From: Certhia americana
Taxonomy: Eukaryota; Chordata; Aves; Passeriformes; Certhiidae
Direction of reading: 5' to 3'
Assembly (NCBI GenBank): GCA_018697195.1
Contig: CM031864.1
Coordinates: forward strand, 22,635,257-22,699,256
DNA: 64,000 nucleotides
Part shown: in pieces, positions 24,619-38,100 of the stretch
Layout: every line of letters starts with the position of its first letter
Position numbering within the stretch: the first letter of the stretch is position 1
Notes under the pieces: model-generated
Databases searched by the model: none
Told to the model about the DNA's origin: nothing
The model's input: only the letters and a program-made list of their open reading frames with translations
Program-made: the position numbers and the translations under genes

Positions 24619-24726
24619 TGTGGTGGTTTAACCCCAGAAGGCAGCTAAGCACCACACAGCCGCTCATCCCAGCCACTCATCCTCTAGGAGGAAAATTAAC
24701 TCTATCCCAGCCAAACCCAACACACA
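24619..24726 (+). mobile_element. Internally collapsed ERV LTR of songbird type
   Basis: The segment begins with the TGTGGTGGTTTAACCCC start that I recall as the 5' end of an abundant passerine LTR, followed by the expected GCAGCTAAGCACCAC and GCCGCTCA blocks. It then jumps to the family's 3' end (AAAATTAACTCTATCCCAGCC, ending ...ACA). The several hundred bases normally between these blocks, including the promoter and polyadenylation region, are missing. Only about 108 bases remain. No target-site duplication was seen. Family identity rests on memory of the motif, not a search. Confidence 0.8.
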
Positions 24727-27300
24727 GATAAAAAAGCATATATTAAAGAGTATGATTCAGATCAGAAGGACTGATGAGTCAACTACATACACAGCAACAT
24801 AATGAAGCAAATGACAGGAAAAACTGAAATGGCCGTATAAGGATTTCCTTAAGGAGAAACTCGGATTACACTGAATATTGTGTTTCCTACAGGGAGTTAT
24901 TTTGCCTTGAAAATGTGGACTGTCAGGCACAACCCAGAATGATGAAATTCCAGTACCTAAGAACCAGAGACATCTCTGGAATTGATGCAGTTCTTAACAG
25001 CAAAATGAAAAAGTTCAGAACTCACAACTTTCTAGCACTACCTTTTTAATTGTCAGGCTTAAAAAATCTGTCCTGCTACAGATTGAGTCTTCAAAGACAT
25101 GACTGTCTAGAGTAAGAATAATACAAATACCACTGGAAAGAGCATTCTTAGATAAATGAAACATTATGAAAAATATTATAAAAATTATATTGGTTGGAAA
25201 AAATCGGAGGGGAGGGATTGAAAAGGATGGAAAGCATTAATTCACCTGTGTTTGCTTGGAGGACAAGCATGACGTTCTTTGTTTATTATGTTCCGTTATG
25301 AATTTTCAATTGCTCTGTTAACCTGAGGCCAAGGCAATAAACAAGTTCTTTCCTTTCAACTTATGAATCAATTTTTAAAGGCCAGTAGGACTGAGTTAAG
25401 TAGGAGCTACTCATAACAGGGCTGCACCCATTTATACCAGCACAGAATTTGGCCCACTGCTGGAATAATCAATTAGGTGATGACTTTATTAGCCAGAAAA
25501 AAAGATGAAAATGCTGTTGGAACAACCTCAGGATACATCCTTTATTTTCTTAGGGGTGGGAGATTTTGTTTGGGGGTTTCTGTTTGTTTTTTGTTTGATT
25601 GATTCATGTTTTTTTATTGTTGTTGTTTGTTTGTTTAATTTAAAGATAACAAAATAGGGATTTGATTGGGACACTCACTAGCAGTGTGTTTGGGTGGTCT
25701 TCACTCAGTAGCCACAAGAAAGAACTCCACTCAGGAGACAGTTGGGACTGAGGGCAATTTCCTGACTGCTTCCTGAGAGTGACAGCCACAGATCTGGTGT
25801 AAATGTGTCACTGTTCAAGTCTTCCCCTCCTGACTGATGCAGACACAGTATCATCAGCAGCTCAAGGTTCTTCAGGGCCATGGATGGGCATGAAGCCTTC
25901 CCACCTCCTTCCTAAGCCATAGCCTGGGATCTTTTACTCCCTGAATAACTGTTCCTTCTTCCAAGATTAAATGCAGAATCAGTGGAAGCCCCTTACATAC
26001 TGGATTCAAGATTTGGGCCACCAGCTAGCTCTGCCAGAGTCTGTCATATTGAATAGAAGCCTGATTTATTGATAAGAGTCCTATTTCACAAACGTGGAAA
26101 GGATCCCAGAGTGGGAGGGAAGGGATAAAGGAGGAGCTGAATCCTCTTGGTACACAATACTGAAACTGAGCTTCCACTTAGGTAGCTACAAAAGAGGGAA
26201 TTCCAAACTACTTGTTTCAGGCAAAGCATTTTTATGCCTGAAACTACAAACATTTAAAAGTATGTAAGATACCTCATAGCTATTAAAAAGACTTCTGTTT
26301 TCTTCCACATTCATAAGGCCTATGGCTATCCACTATTCAGTTGCATTGCGACTCTCATATTCTAGTTATAACCTGTATCAGTTAGTTATAACCTAACTAT
26401 TAATCTGTATCAGCATAAGAATTGCAAAGTATTGTGTAACTAATTTGTTCAAGTGAGATAGTTCTCTCAGCTCATAAAAACCATTACTTATAATGGCCAT
26501 ATTAATTACTTACAAAGTGTAAGTAATTACTTACTTAAGAGTAAGACCAATTTAAGGCTTTGTTAGGCACATTCACTTTTCTACGAAGAATGTTGTGAAG
26601 TGCTGAACTCTCAGGATCCTTTTTTTCATTCTGATTTCCTGCTGCCTTCAGGATCAACTAATCTTACACGCCTTCACAGACCCAGAACATAAAATGACAG
26701 TGCTCCGATAGGATGCCCCTCTGTACCGCAGTTCCCTGAGACTGCCAGGTAGGTATTACAGTTTCCCTTTTTAGAATTCCTTTCAGAGAACTCCTACAGA
26801 TTTGTAGATGTGAGATTTTTATAAAGGCTTACTGAATTTAGGAAAATACACTAATCTTCTAAAATTGGGTCATTTCACTGAAATATGCTTGTTATAGAGT
26901 TATCAAATCCATCTTCCAGGAAAATTGTCAGATCTCAATAACAGCACTTAGTCACTCTTTCACAGCATGACTCCCACCCTTAATCATCATCAGTAAAGCT
27001 GGGGCTTGCCTGTTTGATCCTGCTAGAGAAGTTATTAAGCCATGTTGCTTCAGCTGAGCAATATCTTAATGGGGAAATACATAAAACAGAAAAGTGAACT
27101 AAATGTTTTCCAAACTAAAGATTTTAACGTAATGAAAGAAAGCTTCTAAAGCAAAAAGAATGCCCCAAAATTCAAACTAGAAAGTGCAGTCATTCTTATT
27201 TACTCCTGTGCGACATCAACATGGAAGAAATAATAAATAGCACAAAAGACTGAGGATCTGAAAACAGATAGGGTAAACAACAATATAGTCAGACACTAAG
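24727..27300. other. AT-rich non-coding interval
   Basis: No gene is supported. It contains a T/G simple tract (about 25560-25640), a 20-base-period duplication of a TAGTTATAACCT motif (26363-26374 and 26383-26394) and a 12-bp-arm hairpin (26503-26529). Confidence 0.5.
26503..26529. repeat. Perfect hairpin, 12-bp arms
   Basis: The arms at 26503-26514 and 26518-26529 are exact reverse complements around a 3-base loop. Each arm contains a TAATTA-type homeodomain core, so the inverted repeat also forms paired TAAT motifs. Confidence 0.85.
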
Positions 27301-27351
27301 GAATGCAACTTCACCAATTAATGCTCTTATCGTCCATAGCCTGACTGGGCG

Positions 27352-27463
27352 TTTGCATGAATAGTTAATTGCTGAGAATGGATAGCAGGGAAAGGCAAGT
27401 GAAGATCTGTCATGCTGGCTCTCTTGTTGTCAGGCCGGGTCGTGCGGCTCCCCATGCAAAGCT
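27352..27463. promoter_or_regulatory. Possible POU/HNF1-type motif pair
   Basis: A TTTGCAT octamer-like motif at 27352-27358 is followed by GTTAATTGCT (HNF1 half-site-like, about 27364-27373). An inverted octamer-like ATGCAAAG lies near 27454-27461. Octamer motifs are established POU-factor sites. Their spacing across a locally GC-rich, CpG-bearing island in AT-rich DNA suggests a regulatory element, but only by motif resemblance. Confidence 0.2.
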
Positions 27464-27498
27464 GGCTGCATCTGCAAGGACGTGTGCTGTGCCTCGAG
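27434..27498 (+). CDS. Candidate Cys-rich micro-exon (speculative)
   Basis: The plus strand shows a pyrimidine-rich acceptor ending in CAG at 27431-27433, a 65-base segment, and a GAG|GTGAGA donor at 27499-27504. In one frame the 21 complete codons contain six Cys, including a Gly-Cys-Ile-Cys-Lys run and a Cys-Cys pair, loosely like metallothionein or a small disulphide-rich domain. The length is close to the 66 bases I recall for metallothionein exon 2, but the Cys spacing does not match well and no flanking metallothionein exons were found. All frames, including the minus strand, are open across it, and it has five CpG in 65 bases. Chance in a GC-rich patch is plausible. Confidence 0.15.
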
Positions 27499-27504
27499 GT
27501 GAGA

Positions 27505-30500
27505 TTCTGCCCAGCTGATGAAACAGGGCTGCGTGGCTCAAGCTTTCTGTAAGCCATTTTCATATTGTTAGTTTTAATGCACGTCTTCACATAGCTCTGC
27601 CATTTCTGCCCTCCTGGAGCGCAGCATATCAGGCTCTCGACCCCACAACACTCTCTAGCTGATGTTTCCTCTACCTATCCCTCATCCTGAGCAGATCCAG
27701 GACTACAGCATGGTTCTCAGAGAAGCAGATGGCCTAGCAAAGGGTTAGTGTGAAATGCTAATGGTCTTGTTTCTTGAACAAACACAAAAGAAAGGAATTA
27801 AAACAACCCAAACCAACCCCAAAACCTAAAGACAAATGACTCAGGCTGGATACTAACATTGAACAGAAGCAGCATCTGATCCAAGTACATCTAGAGTAGG
27901 GAAGCAAGGTAAAACTGGCTGAAGCATGTGCAAAGCAGTTCATAAAGGCACTGTGAAACAACTAAATAGTTTGCAATGTGAATATTGTCACATTAATGTC
28001 ACTGTGATGCAGCAAACAATGAAATGAACCCACTCCATGAAAACAAAATAAGAACCAAATAATCGGACTATGTAGTTAACCCCTAGTTTTAATCTAGTGA
28101 TATTTGTGGTAGAGAGCATAGATTTCTCTAAAAGAGAGACCAGAATACGACAGTTTTCTCCTCTCTTTCCTCTGAGTATGTGAGTGCTTTGAACAGTAAA
28201 CCCTAGAGACGTTCCTTCTTGCTTCCTCCTATGTGTCTTGGCTTCCTTTCTGCAAACCCCATTCAGTACTTAGAGAAATAAAAAAGTCATAAGCACCAAC
28301 ACTGAGGACAGGAGTTCACACCTTGAAAAGACAAAAAGTCCTTTCTTACACCTTTAACTGAAGCCATAATTGTAAATTTATCATCCAAAAGGTTAAAGGG
28401 AAAATGTGGTGGGTTTTATTTCTTGCACAGGTTTTCCTACATCTGAAGACATTTTTTCCTCTCACTACATGTTCAAAAGTAGAAAGACAAGGGAAAAAAA
28501 GCCCAACTACTATTTTTTTACTAGAATTTGCATTCCACTGACAATATTTGCATTGGGCATGTTTAGGCATGTCCTTTTTAAAGTTTCCCCAGTTTTCAGA
28601 GCAATCACATTCAGATGTTGCATCAGTTCAAGACTAAGTGAAAAAGATAACTAAAATCCGAAAAGACCTTTTTCCTCACTTGATTAGATACATCTGATTG
28701 GTGTAGCTGATCTAATTGATACAAATTATTTAACTCTTTTCCACCTAATTTCCTAAAGGCTGTTAAAAAAAAAATTGTAGGGGCACTAGGTGAAAATGAT
28801 GAAAATTATTCAGTTTTGAATGCATGAGTGCCACTTTAATAATACAGTAACATTAATTTTTAAGAACAGCTGTTGCAAATTTAAAGCTTAATACTTTATA
28901 GTTTTAATATGTTTAATAAAAATAGTTCAAATAATTACAAAGAATTTAATGGATTAATATTTGCTTCTATATATGCTTTTGGAATTGATTATTACAACAG
29001 AATTAATATTAAATTGGATTTTATATATTATTCAAGACAAGTCTTTGTCTCTATCCCTTCTGACTAGATAGCAAAAAAGCTGTGGCTGGGTGCTGTTTCC
29101 TCTTACAGAGTTACAGCATAAACAAGGACCTGGTCATGGTGATTAAAGGGACTGTAAAAGTTACAAGAAACTTTGCAATCAGGCATGAAATTAATTGGTA
29201 GATCAGCTACACACTGACTCCATAGGAGAGCAGAAGTCAATTTCCAGCAGCAAAATAAAAATCCACTGGCTCTGGGAACTAAATCCCAGTGATTCCAATA
29301 TCAGCTATTTCTGGAGCAAAAGCAAATGCTGCCAAGAGGGGCCAAAGAAGACCGGGACCCATAACTTGGCCTCCTGTTGGTATCAGCACACTGAGATGGG
29401 GATGGCGTGCACTGAGCAGGGTCAGGGGAAAGAAACATTATTCTTCCCATTCACAGACAGATAATGCAGAGCCAGTGGGAGAAACTGTCCACTTCTGCTT
29501 CTAGTGAGTGCAGCAGAAGCAGCTGCTCTTCATAGCCAAACTAAATGCAGACTGGCACTGTGCCACAGACATCTCCTAAATGACTTTCTTAGGCAGGGAC
29601 AGAAAAGAAATCCAGTCAGATGGTCTCCAAAGCCACTGCCTTAACCACAGCTCCCTTTCCATTGCCTAACTCTGCAGCCTCCTGCTGCCTCTCTCCCTCC
29701 ATGGCTATGCTGTCAGAGGCCATTCACACAGAGCAAGGCAAAACTTACTTTGTTAAAAGATCATGCTGTGCAGACCCTGTTTTCCTTACTTTTGGATCAC
29801 TGGAGTGTTCAAAATTCTGCTTTTATCAGATTCAATCATCCTCTGTTAAACTCAGCAGAATTCCTCTAAACTACAGAATGACATTTCCTATCAGTTTCTT
29901 TATGTTTCACTAAAATAATACAGATACTGTATGTAACCTGCAATTGGAGATTATTGAGGCACATCCCCAGAAGCCAATTAGAACAAATGCCACACTTGGC
30001 AAACTCTTTTGGACATAAAGAGAGACTGGTTCTGCCATCTTGCTTTAGTGGGGTAAGATATACATCAATATACATACAGGAGATACTCTAACAATGACAG
30101 ATCTGAGTGATAAGCACTGCAATTTAACAATATAGCATCGCCATCATTTTTTGAACTGTGGATGAAAAATTTTAAAGAACATATTTGCACTCTATTATGA
30201 AGTAATGAACACATAGAATTCATTTCACATCTCATAGCTAGAATAGTGCCTGTCAGAAGATGCACTTTGATTTTTAAGTGTAAAATCCACATTTTTCCTT
30301 GTGTGCCTTTTAGGCAAACCAAGAGTCCACTGGGAGCTATGTTATTCTAAGAGAATCATGCAAAAAGAAAATATTTGTGTCTTGGAGGGTGCGGGGGTAG
30401 GAATGGGGTTTGGATTTCCTTCTTACCATTCCAGGTCAGATCACTTCAAGTAAAATAGACCAGAGCTATATCCTTGTGTTTTCCTTGCTCTCCCTTGATA

Positions 30501-33500
30501 ATGGTGTATTTGCTTGAAACAGGGATGGAAATGCAAATGTTTCTGATTTTTCTGCTGCTTACATAGGCCATAAAGGGCTAATAGCTGTAATTTGAGGTTC
30601 TTTTTTATCTGACTAAATGACAATAAAGATAAATCAATAGCTGTGGGGCCAGATTAGACACTTGCCCTGACTCTTTGCTTTGTTCAGGAGATGCCTGTAG
30701 GCTGGGTAGGTCCATAGTCACTGCAGTGTAAAGGGTACCAGCCTATTTCATGAGCTTTAACTCCTCTTGGCATCACTGCTACAGTCTCCTCTTGGAGACT
30801 TTTGGCAGCTGGAGAATGTTGAGTAGCTGATCTGGACAGGGATACTGAAACAGCTTTCCTTGCACCTTCTCTCCTCCTCAGTACTGGAAGCACAGAAAGT
30901 CCCTTGTATTCAGACTAAACTTGATGTTAATTAAAATTTAAACAGCTAGACAAATGCAATATTTCAACTCCACATTTAAAAAGAAAAACGTGATTGTCAT
31001 GAACAGAAAATCAGCAACTAAATACTTCAGTTCCTAGGGGAAAATTAAGTTGAATACATTGTACTCAACCAGCATTTCTGTTTCTCTGCACTTTAATGTG
31101 TTGGTCATAAAACCTCTACAAGAGAGGATACAGGTGCTATAGATGATTGCCTGTATAGACAGGAATAGGCAGGAGCCTGCACATTATATTTATTGGCTTG
31201 GCTGTTTATCCTTTAGGCTAAGGTCGTATGTATTAACCTAGCCACTTCCTACGTTTATTTTAAAAGGAAAACTAAAACACACACCTAGAAATGCTAAAAT
31301 TTAAATGATTCCAGGTGTGGTGTTCAGTGATCAGTCAGTTAGACCCTTGTTAAATCTTTTGTAAGATTTAATTTACTCTGTTTCTATGAGACATTGGTGC
31401 CTGAGCTATCTGCAGAAGGAATAAAGCTCTGAAATGGATGAGAACTGCACAACTGGCAGCTGAGAAAGTGACTTCACATGGCAGTGGTACAACACATGTT
31501 CAGCCTGCTGCATCTTTTTTGATGTGCTGTATCAGGAGCAGCTCTGGCTCTGTGAGGGAGGGCAGACCAGGGGACTGGAGCAGGAACTGGAGTCAGCAAA
31601 GGCACCATCAAGGGACACAAGCCTAGGTCCTGTTGAGGGGAAAGCACTGCAAAGCCTTGGAGGACAGGGCCATGCACATGAAAAGAGCAAAAAAGGGTAT
31701 ATTAGAAAAGAACTATAAGGAACATTAAGCAAATCAGGGTAAGCCACACCTTTTACCTTTCCCTGAACCTCCTTGGTAGTGCTCAGGTGTGTGACAGTGA
31801 TGGCTCAGCAACAGCAACCACTTGGTAGAGGGCTGGGGTGTAAAAGCACAGCAAGAAACTAGAGGAGCCTGTTCGTACTAGGGGAATGGAATTGGTAGAA
31901 ACCTGGTCTTGATTTGGGCTCTTATTTGCACTAGAAAGGTAGTGCTTTCTAGATGAACACATGGAAAGAAAACATAGGAATTAAGAGAAAGAATTGGGAT
32001 CGACATATTTGAAAGGAGTGGGAATTGCAGTACATATTAATAGATCTTTTAATGGATATTTCATTAATTTGTTTTATGCAGGCTTGGACTAGACATTTAG
32101 AGGTTATTTAACACCACTAAATTACACTGTATGTATCTAACCTCATACGGTGTATGTGGGGAGTAGGTTGGCAAATGGGCATAGTTCCAGTCTTCTGCCT
32201 GTGTTGTTTACTCAGAGACAGCTTCTAATTGGTTGTGTTAGGTATCAATTGTATAACCATCATTGGAGAGTGAGTGGGACATAGAAAAGACCACAGGGGA
32301 AAAGAGCACAGGAAAGAGCAAGCATTTTAGAGAAGGCAAAATCATGGGGTCCACAAGAGCATGAATTATAGTAACATTTTATTTTCTTTGTATAAATGAC
32401 TTTTAGACTAAGGCACTTCTATCAGCTTCCCCAGAGTTGTATTCATTTTCCAGTTCTGCCACCAGCTTCCAATGTACTTTTGCAAGCTACTTACTCTTTG
32501 AGAATATATAAAATATATGTTACTGCTTTCTAGAAATAAAAATGTGATCACCAGAGTCCTCTCCTCTCTAATCCAAACTCCATGACCTTCCCAGAAGTAA
32601 AGCTCTTTTTGAGATTTCAGTATTCTGGAGATTGCTGAACACAGCTTAAAATCCACCCTGTCTTCTCCTTTGGTGCCTGGGGCCATCTCTTTCCACGCAA
32701 TTCACAGAACACAGGGACAGAGATTATACACTAGTTTGCTACTTTCGCTGTGGTGGACAGAGCCTCCTCACAGATACCCTCTAAACAAAAGGGTTGAAAA
32801 CAAGTTGCATTTCCTTAGGTGTGGCTAAGCCATATAGCAGAAAAAGACCCAATTTTAGTCTACTTTTCATTTATCCCTAAGAAAAATACTTCCAGGTTAT
32901 ATTTAGCATTCTGAACCAGTCACGAGAAGAGGCACTGGGCAGGGCTTGTGGTTTCTTCAAGCAATCTGTTGATCATACCATCTTGGATAATTCATTAATT
33001 CTCTGCATACTGAATTCTTTGGGTTTGCTTCTCTTTAGAGGTCAGTAGAACTCCTTTTCTATGCTCCCCAAGAGAAAAAGCCTTACATAGCATGACACCC
33101 AAACTCAGCCAGGACAAATTGTGCCTTGCAGGTCTTTTGTTCCTACCTCAGGCCTGCACAGCCAGTTCTTCAGACAAAGAAGATCAAAAGTTTGGCACAA
33201 ACTTTTCCCTTTTTAACTTCTCTCCAGCACACCCAGAAAACCATATAGAAAACAGATTTGTGGTCTGTCCCCAGACAGTGCATCAGTACTTTTGCCCATG
33301 GGCGAGGGAGATGCAGGAGAAGCACAATGACACCAGGTGACCCTCCCAGGGTGAGGTGGCTCAAAGGGCACCCACAGCAGCACTCACAAGCCAAATATAT
33401 TCAGGAACCTTTAATGCCATTATTTAAATGTAGAGCTAATGCCAGAAAAAGGCCTGGGGTTATATCCCATACACTGTGGTTCCTCAGGCTCTCAAGCCTC

Positions 33501-35101
33501 TAACAAGTGATTTCTCACTGTTTATATCTGCATATTTCTCCCAGCAGATGGGCCATCATTGCTATTGTTTAAGGGATTCACCTGTAAAACCAAAACAAAG
33601 CCTATTAAGGGATTAGAGAACTTCAAGAACAGAGAAAAGAGCATCTGTTTCTCTTTGCAGGTCAAGATGAGAAACATATTTTTACTTTCAGGAAATTAGT
33701 TTAATTTCTAAATACAAAGGTACAGTATGCATCTTTTTCTGACCAAAAGCAGGCTAAATATCTTTCTGATGTGGTAGACATGCCAATCGTTACAGGTAGT
33801 CTCAGTAATCAGGATAGGACCATCTTAATTTTCTTTCTTGGAGTAAAAGGAACTTAATTATCTGTAGTTGAGATAGAATTTCTTAAAATGGAGATCAATA
33901 ATTACTAAACAAACAGGCCAAAAAGGAATGAATCTAGGGGAATGAGTTGAAATAGTGCGATACATCATGAAATGTGATTAATGACACCAAGGGAAATATA
34001 AAATAACATGTTTCCCTGGAAATGGACTGTAAGTGCACAATGTCTGGACAATATTGTACATCTGCAGTTCTCTGTCCTGCCACCTAATATCCAAATTGTC
34101 TGCCAGTATAAACACAGCTGCTAAATGTCTTCTACAACTGCAAAAATAATGAATCTCCACTTTTTTTCCCAGCTATTGAAGTATATTTTTACAGAGGCAA
34201 ATGCAATGTTTACCCTTGTTCAACAGGAGAAAATGCCAATGCCCAACATGTATGTCTTATTAACACAAGTTGAGAGTCAAATATCATAGATCAAAGAAAT
34301 GGGATGGCTGTTTTCTAGTATCCTTAGATGAGCTGAGATTTAATGCTTTTGGCTTGAACAGTTTCTCATCTGGTTTCCACATAGACATATGCCTACCCAT
34401 CGGTATAAAATCACCATTTTAGTTGGTTTTGACCAACAATACAACAGAATCTGGCAGGATTGTGAAGGAAGGAGGAGAAATCCTCTTTTTGTAAACTCTG
34501 CTTTCCACATTGTGGATTGGCCTACAGACTCTGCTGGGGAAGAACTGTGCTCAGCTTCTCCCCAGCCTGGAGACATAGGTCTGCAGCAGCCGGGGGCGTG
34601 GGAGACTCCAAGTAACAATTTTCGTGTTATAATACTAGCCTGGACTGTAAGAAGTAATTTAAGATAATTTACTAGGTTGCATTTACTGAAACAACTTCTT
34701 TTCAGAAAATATAACTAAGGAAAACCCAAGAAAAGTGGAAAATGATAGTCAGGATTTTCAAACGCTGTACTCTGCTTGGAATTTGCATAGATGACGAGAG
34801 AATAAATGGGGAAAAAAAAGAATGAGAGAAAAAAGAGAGAAATAAGGCTCCATAAACCTAGGAAGGGTACCAATCCATTTATATGCTTCCTGGAATGCTT
34901 AGAACATTTAGTCTTACTAGCCACAAGAAACCACTTTTGTTGTGCAAAAGGTTTCACACATGAACCAAAGCCAAAAATTTTTTTCATGGCACTGTGGGAA
35001 GAAAAAAACATTACTGCACAGTTTTGGTGAACTACAGACATAAACTGGTCTGTAGGCTGCCTGGTAAAACTTTCTGAATTTATGAAAACACTGTCACTCA
35101 C
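27505..35101. other. AT-rich non-coding interval
   Basis: No gene or mobile element is recognised over about 7.6 kb. Open frames here are short (under about 100 codons), lie on both strands and have no recognisable domains. Confidence 0.5.
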
Positions 35102-35141
35102 CTCAGCCTCCTTCATATCATAGGCTTGAAATATACCTCTT
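35102..35141 (-). CDS. Candidate 40-bp micro-exon (speculative)
   Basis: On the minus strand a strong acceptor (TTCTGTTCTTTTAACAG) is followed by 40 bases and a consensus donor (GAG|GTGAGT). One frame is open, giving one split base plus 13 codons (Arg-Gly-Ile-Phe-Gln-Ala-Tyr-Asp-Met-Lys-Glu-Ala-Glu). Both splice sites are close to consensus, better than most other candidates in the window. It could be an alternatively spliced micro-exon in a long intron, a UTR exon or a chance pair. The 40-base length would shift the frame if skipped. Confidence 0.25.
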
Positions 35142-38100
35142 CTGTTAAAAGAACAGAAAACTGGCACCTAATCATGATTAGGCAAGTAAGCAAAGTACTA
35201 CTGCTACTCTTGATTAGCTAAAAACTACAAACACACTTGTTTTTTGGCAGTTTGTCTCTCCCAAAATATATTCTACTTTTATCTTATTCATTTGTTACAA
35301 CCATCAGCTGGCATTCTGTGGAATATGCTTTTCTCTAGGCATGTACATGAACTAGCTTCAGTCCACTTTTTCCCTGGCTGCAATAGAAATGCCAAGGACA
35401 TTAACCAAAGCATAAATGTGCAGGTTATAATTTTTTATCCTGTGTGAAAGCAAGATAGATCATAAATTTTAATAAAATTATAGAAAAAAATTGCATAAGC
35501 AGTCATTAAAGAAAAATTAGGAAGATTCAATTGGTCAAACCATCATTATAAGGAGGAGAATAAAACTTTAGTCCTTTGTTGGAAGTTCCAGTTGTCTTTC
35601 TCTATTTAAATTATTTCTTCCAGATATTTAATTGCAGATGTTTCCAATCTAGTACTCTGCCAGGCAGAACACAGTTTTTGGATATTACTTTGCCAATGAT
35701 CCCCTGTGTTCTGGAGTTGACAGAGTTCAAAGCTGTGATGTGGATCAGACTGTTATGCTGGGGAGAGGGGAGGTCTGAGACCTCTATAAATAATCTTTAC
35801 AGCAGGTAACTATTTCTGCACCCTTGCATCTGGATCTTGGAGTACTCTCTTTGACCATTAGAAGAAAATAAACTGAAGTGGAAATCCAGACTTTCCTGCT
35901 GCCAGACTGCAATGCACAGTTGGATCTACAAACCCAGCTCTCCAAGCTAGCTGGGTATGAGTTTGAACTCTCAAGTCTTTGTATTTCTGTTTAATAGCTT
36001 CACATTTTAAGTAAAGGCTAGAGCTGAAACAAACAGTTGCTCCAGCTGAGAGGCTGTGTTTGCATGCTGTTACCATCCTCTGGGCTGGCCCTGAGGAGCA
36101 GAGCTCAGCAAGCTCACAGCACTGCTCTTCCCAAGCAGCACTGGGATTGGCTTGGGATGCTGCCTCACGGGGGTGGGATAAGGTCGCAGTGCAAGGTACA
36201 GCTGTCAGTTGTGCTGCAGTTAAAGCAGGCTAATGCCTTTAAAGTCTGTGGATTTATTCTGTCCCACAGTTATTCTGGCATAAATCACAATAGGAATTTG
36301 ACTACAGCAGCAATATGGGAAGAGGTGGGCACAAAATACAATGAGAACAGACATGCTGAAGACAGTGTCTGGTATCGTGCCCCAAAAGAAGGCAGAAGAG
36401 TACAGGGGATAAACAATGCAGAGCTGAGAGTCCTCCTTGGACATTCTGCCTGGAAAAGCAACAATTAAAAAGTGATCAAGTACTAATAAAGAAATAGAAT
36501 TGTGCTTTCATGGTTTTTATACAAGAGGAATCCATATCACATCATGAAAGAAGTGGGGAGGTTTGTCACCCTCATTGATGATACATTTCCCTTATTTACT
36601 CTGCTTTTAAAAAAACACGGAAGTTTCCCATGTTTATGAATCTGCTAAAACACATGGCATTTCACAAAAATAAACAAATATGACTGCAGATTCTCAAGGT
36701 AACAAAGAATGCTTGGATAAGGATGCCAGTCACTGGGAAGGCACTGCTTACTGTGAAGAGCCCTTGGATGATACAGAGGAAAAGCTTGCCAAATGCAATG
36801 GAAAAAATTAAGTGGCCTGATCATTACAAGAGGTCAGTGTGTGCAATTCCAGCCACTTCAATGTGAATCGCTCATAGGTACTGTCCTGTGATGGCTGGTC
36901 CTGAGGGATTCTAAAGAACCATGAACAGAAAACCAAACCCTAGATCTAACTCTATATCCCCTGTAAGGCTACAGGAGAAAAACAAAATAAAATAGGAGAA
37001 GCAATTTTCAACAAAACTGTTCTCTTCCTGCCTTAACAACATTATTCGTATTGCCAGCAAAACAAATCCAAGTGCTCACCACAAGCACACACCTCTCAGG
37101 AAGTCTGCCCTCGCTGGTGGTTTCAAACATTTGCTAGGTTTTTACAGTGCTGAAGTTATTCCTGCATCAAATCATGGGATTACAGTGAGGCACCACCCTG
37201 TCTGTGGTTACAGGCTGCACAGACAAAGCCTTGAAGAGAATGCTGGGTGCTTCCTCTGGTGAAGCAAGGGTGGAAGGGGGCTCCAGCTGTCCTGTGCCTC
37301 CCCACCCCTTGCCAGGGATTTTCCCTCGTGCCTGGGAGTGCCCTCTAAACCTCAGGGCTGCCAGCCTGGGCAGCCAGTGTGTGCCAGGGATGAGCATGCA
37401 GCTCCTTCCTCTCCAGTCATCCTAACTGCAACCTGTCATCTTTTCCATGTAGCCACACAACACTTGAAAGAACAAAACTGCGGGTAGGATACCTTTCATA
37501 ATAATAAATAGGAATAGCAGTGCTTTTGTGAATTTAGGTCAATGCATCACCCTTAGAGCGCATTATAAATTCATCAGAATCACAGCCTGAAGAAAATTTT
37601 ATTCCCTAGCACCAGCTGCTTTTAGCCATGCCACAGATCTTTAGCAGAATTTAAACTCCAGATTAAGTATTGATTGAGTTTAAATAAATTATAATATGTT
37701 ATAATGAGAAAGCTAGACTCTGACTGGTATAGATAGTTTCCCTTTTTACCTCCTTTCTCACCTCAAATATTAACAAATTTATTCACTGCATTTTAACTGC
37801 AATGAACAACCAATTCAGAAATGTATAATACAGAAGTACTAATTTAAGCAGCACCTTCACGTACTTGACACAGGAGTGAATAGAAATTGTAAACTAGGTA
37901 CAGAATAAACATATCAACTTAAAGGATTAAGTGAATAGGAATAAATTCCTAAAGAATTAGCTACAGGGGGAAAATAAATGCAAAACTGCAGCTCATATTA
38001 ACATTTGATTATATTTCAATAATACAATTTTTGTTCCTTTTTCAAGGTTTGAAAACATCTCTGTAGTAATGGCTACCAACAAGCTGCAATACAATGATCC

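Noticed and set aside
36037..36468. 143-codon plus-strand open frame
   Set aside because: It has no recognisable domain, and its length is expected by chance among thousands of frames in the window.
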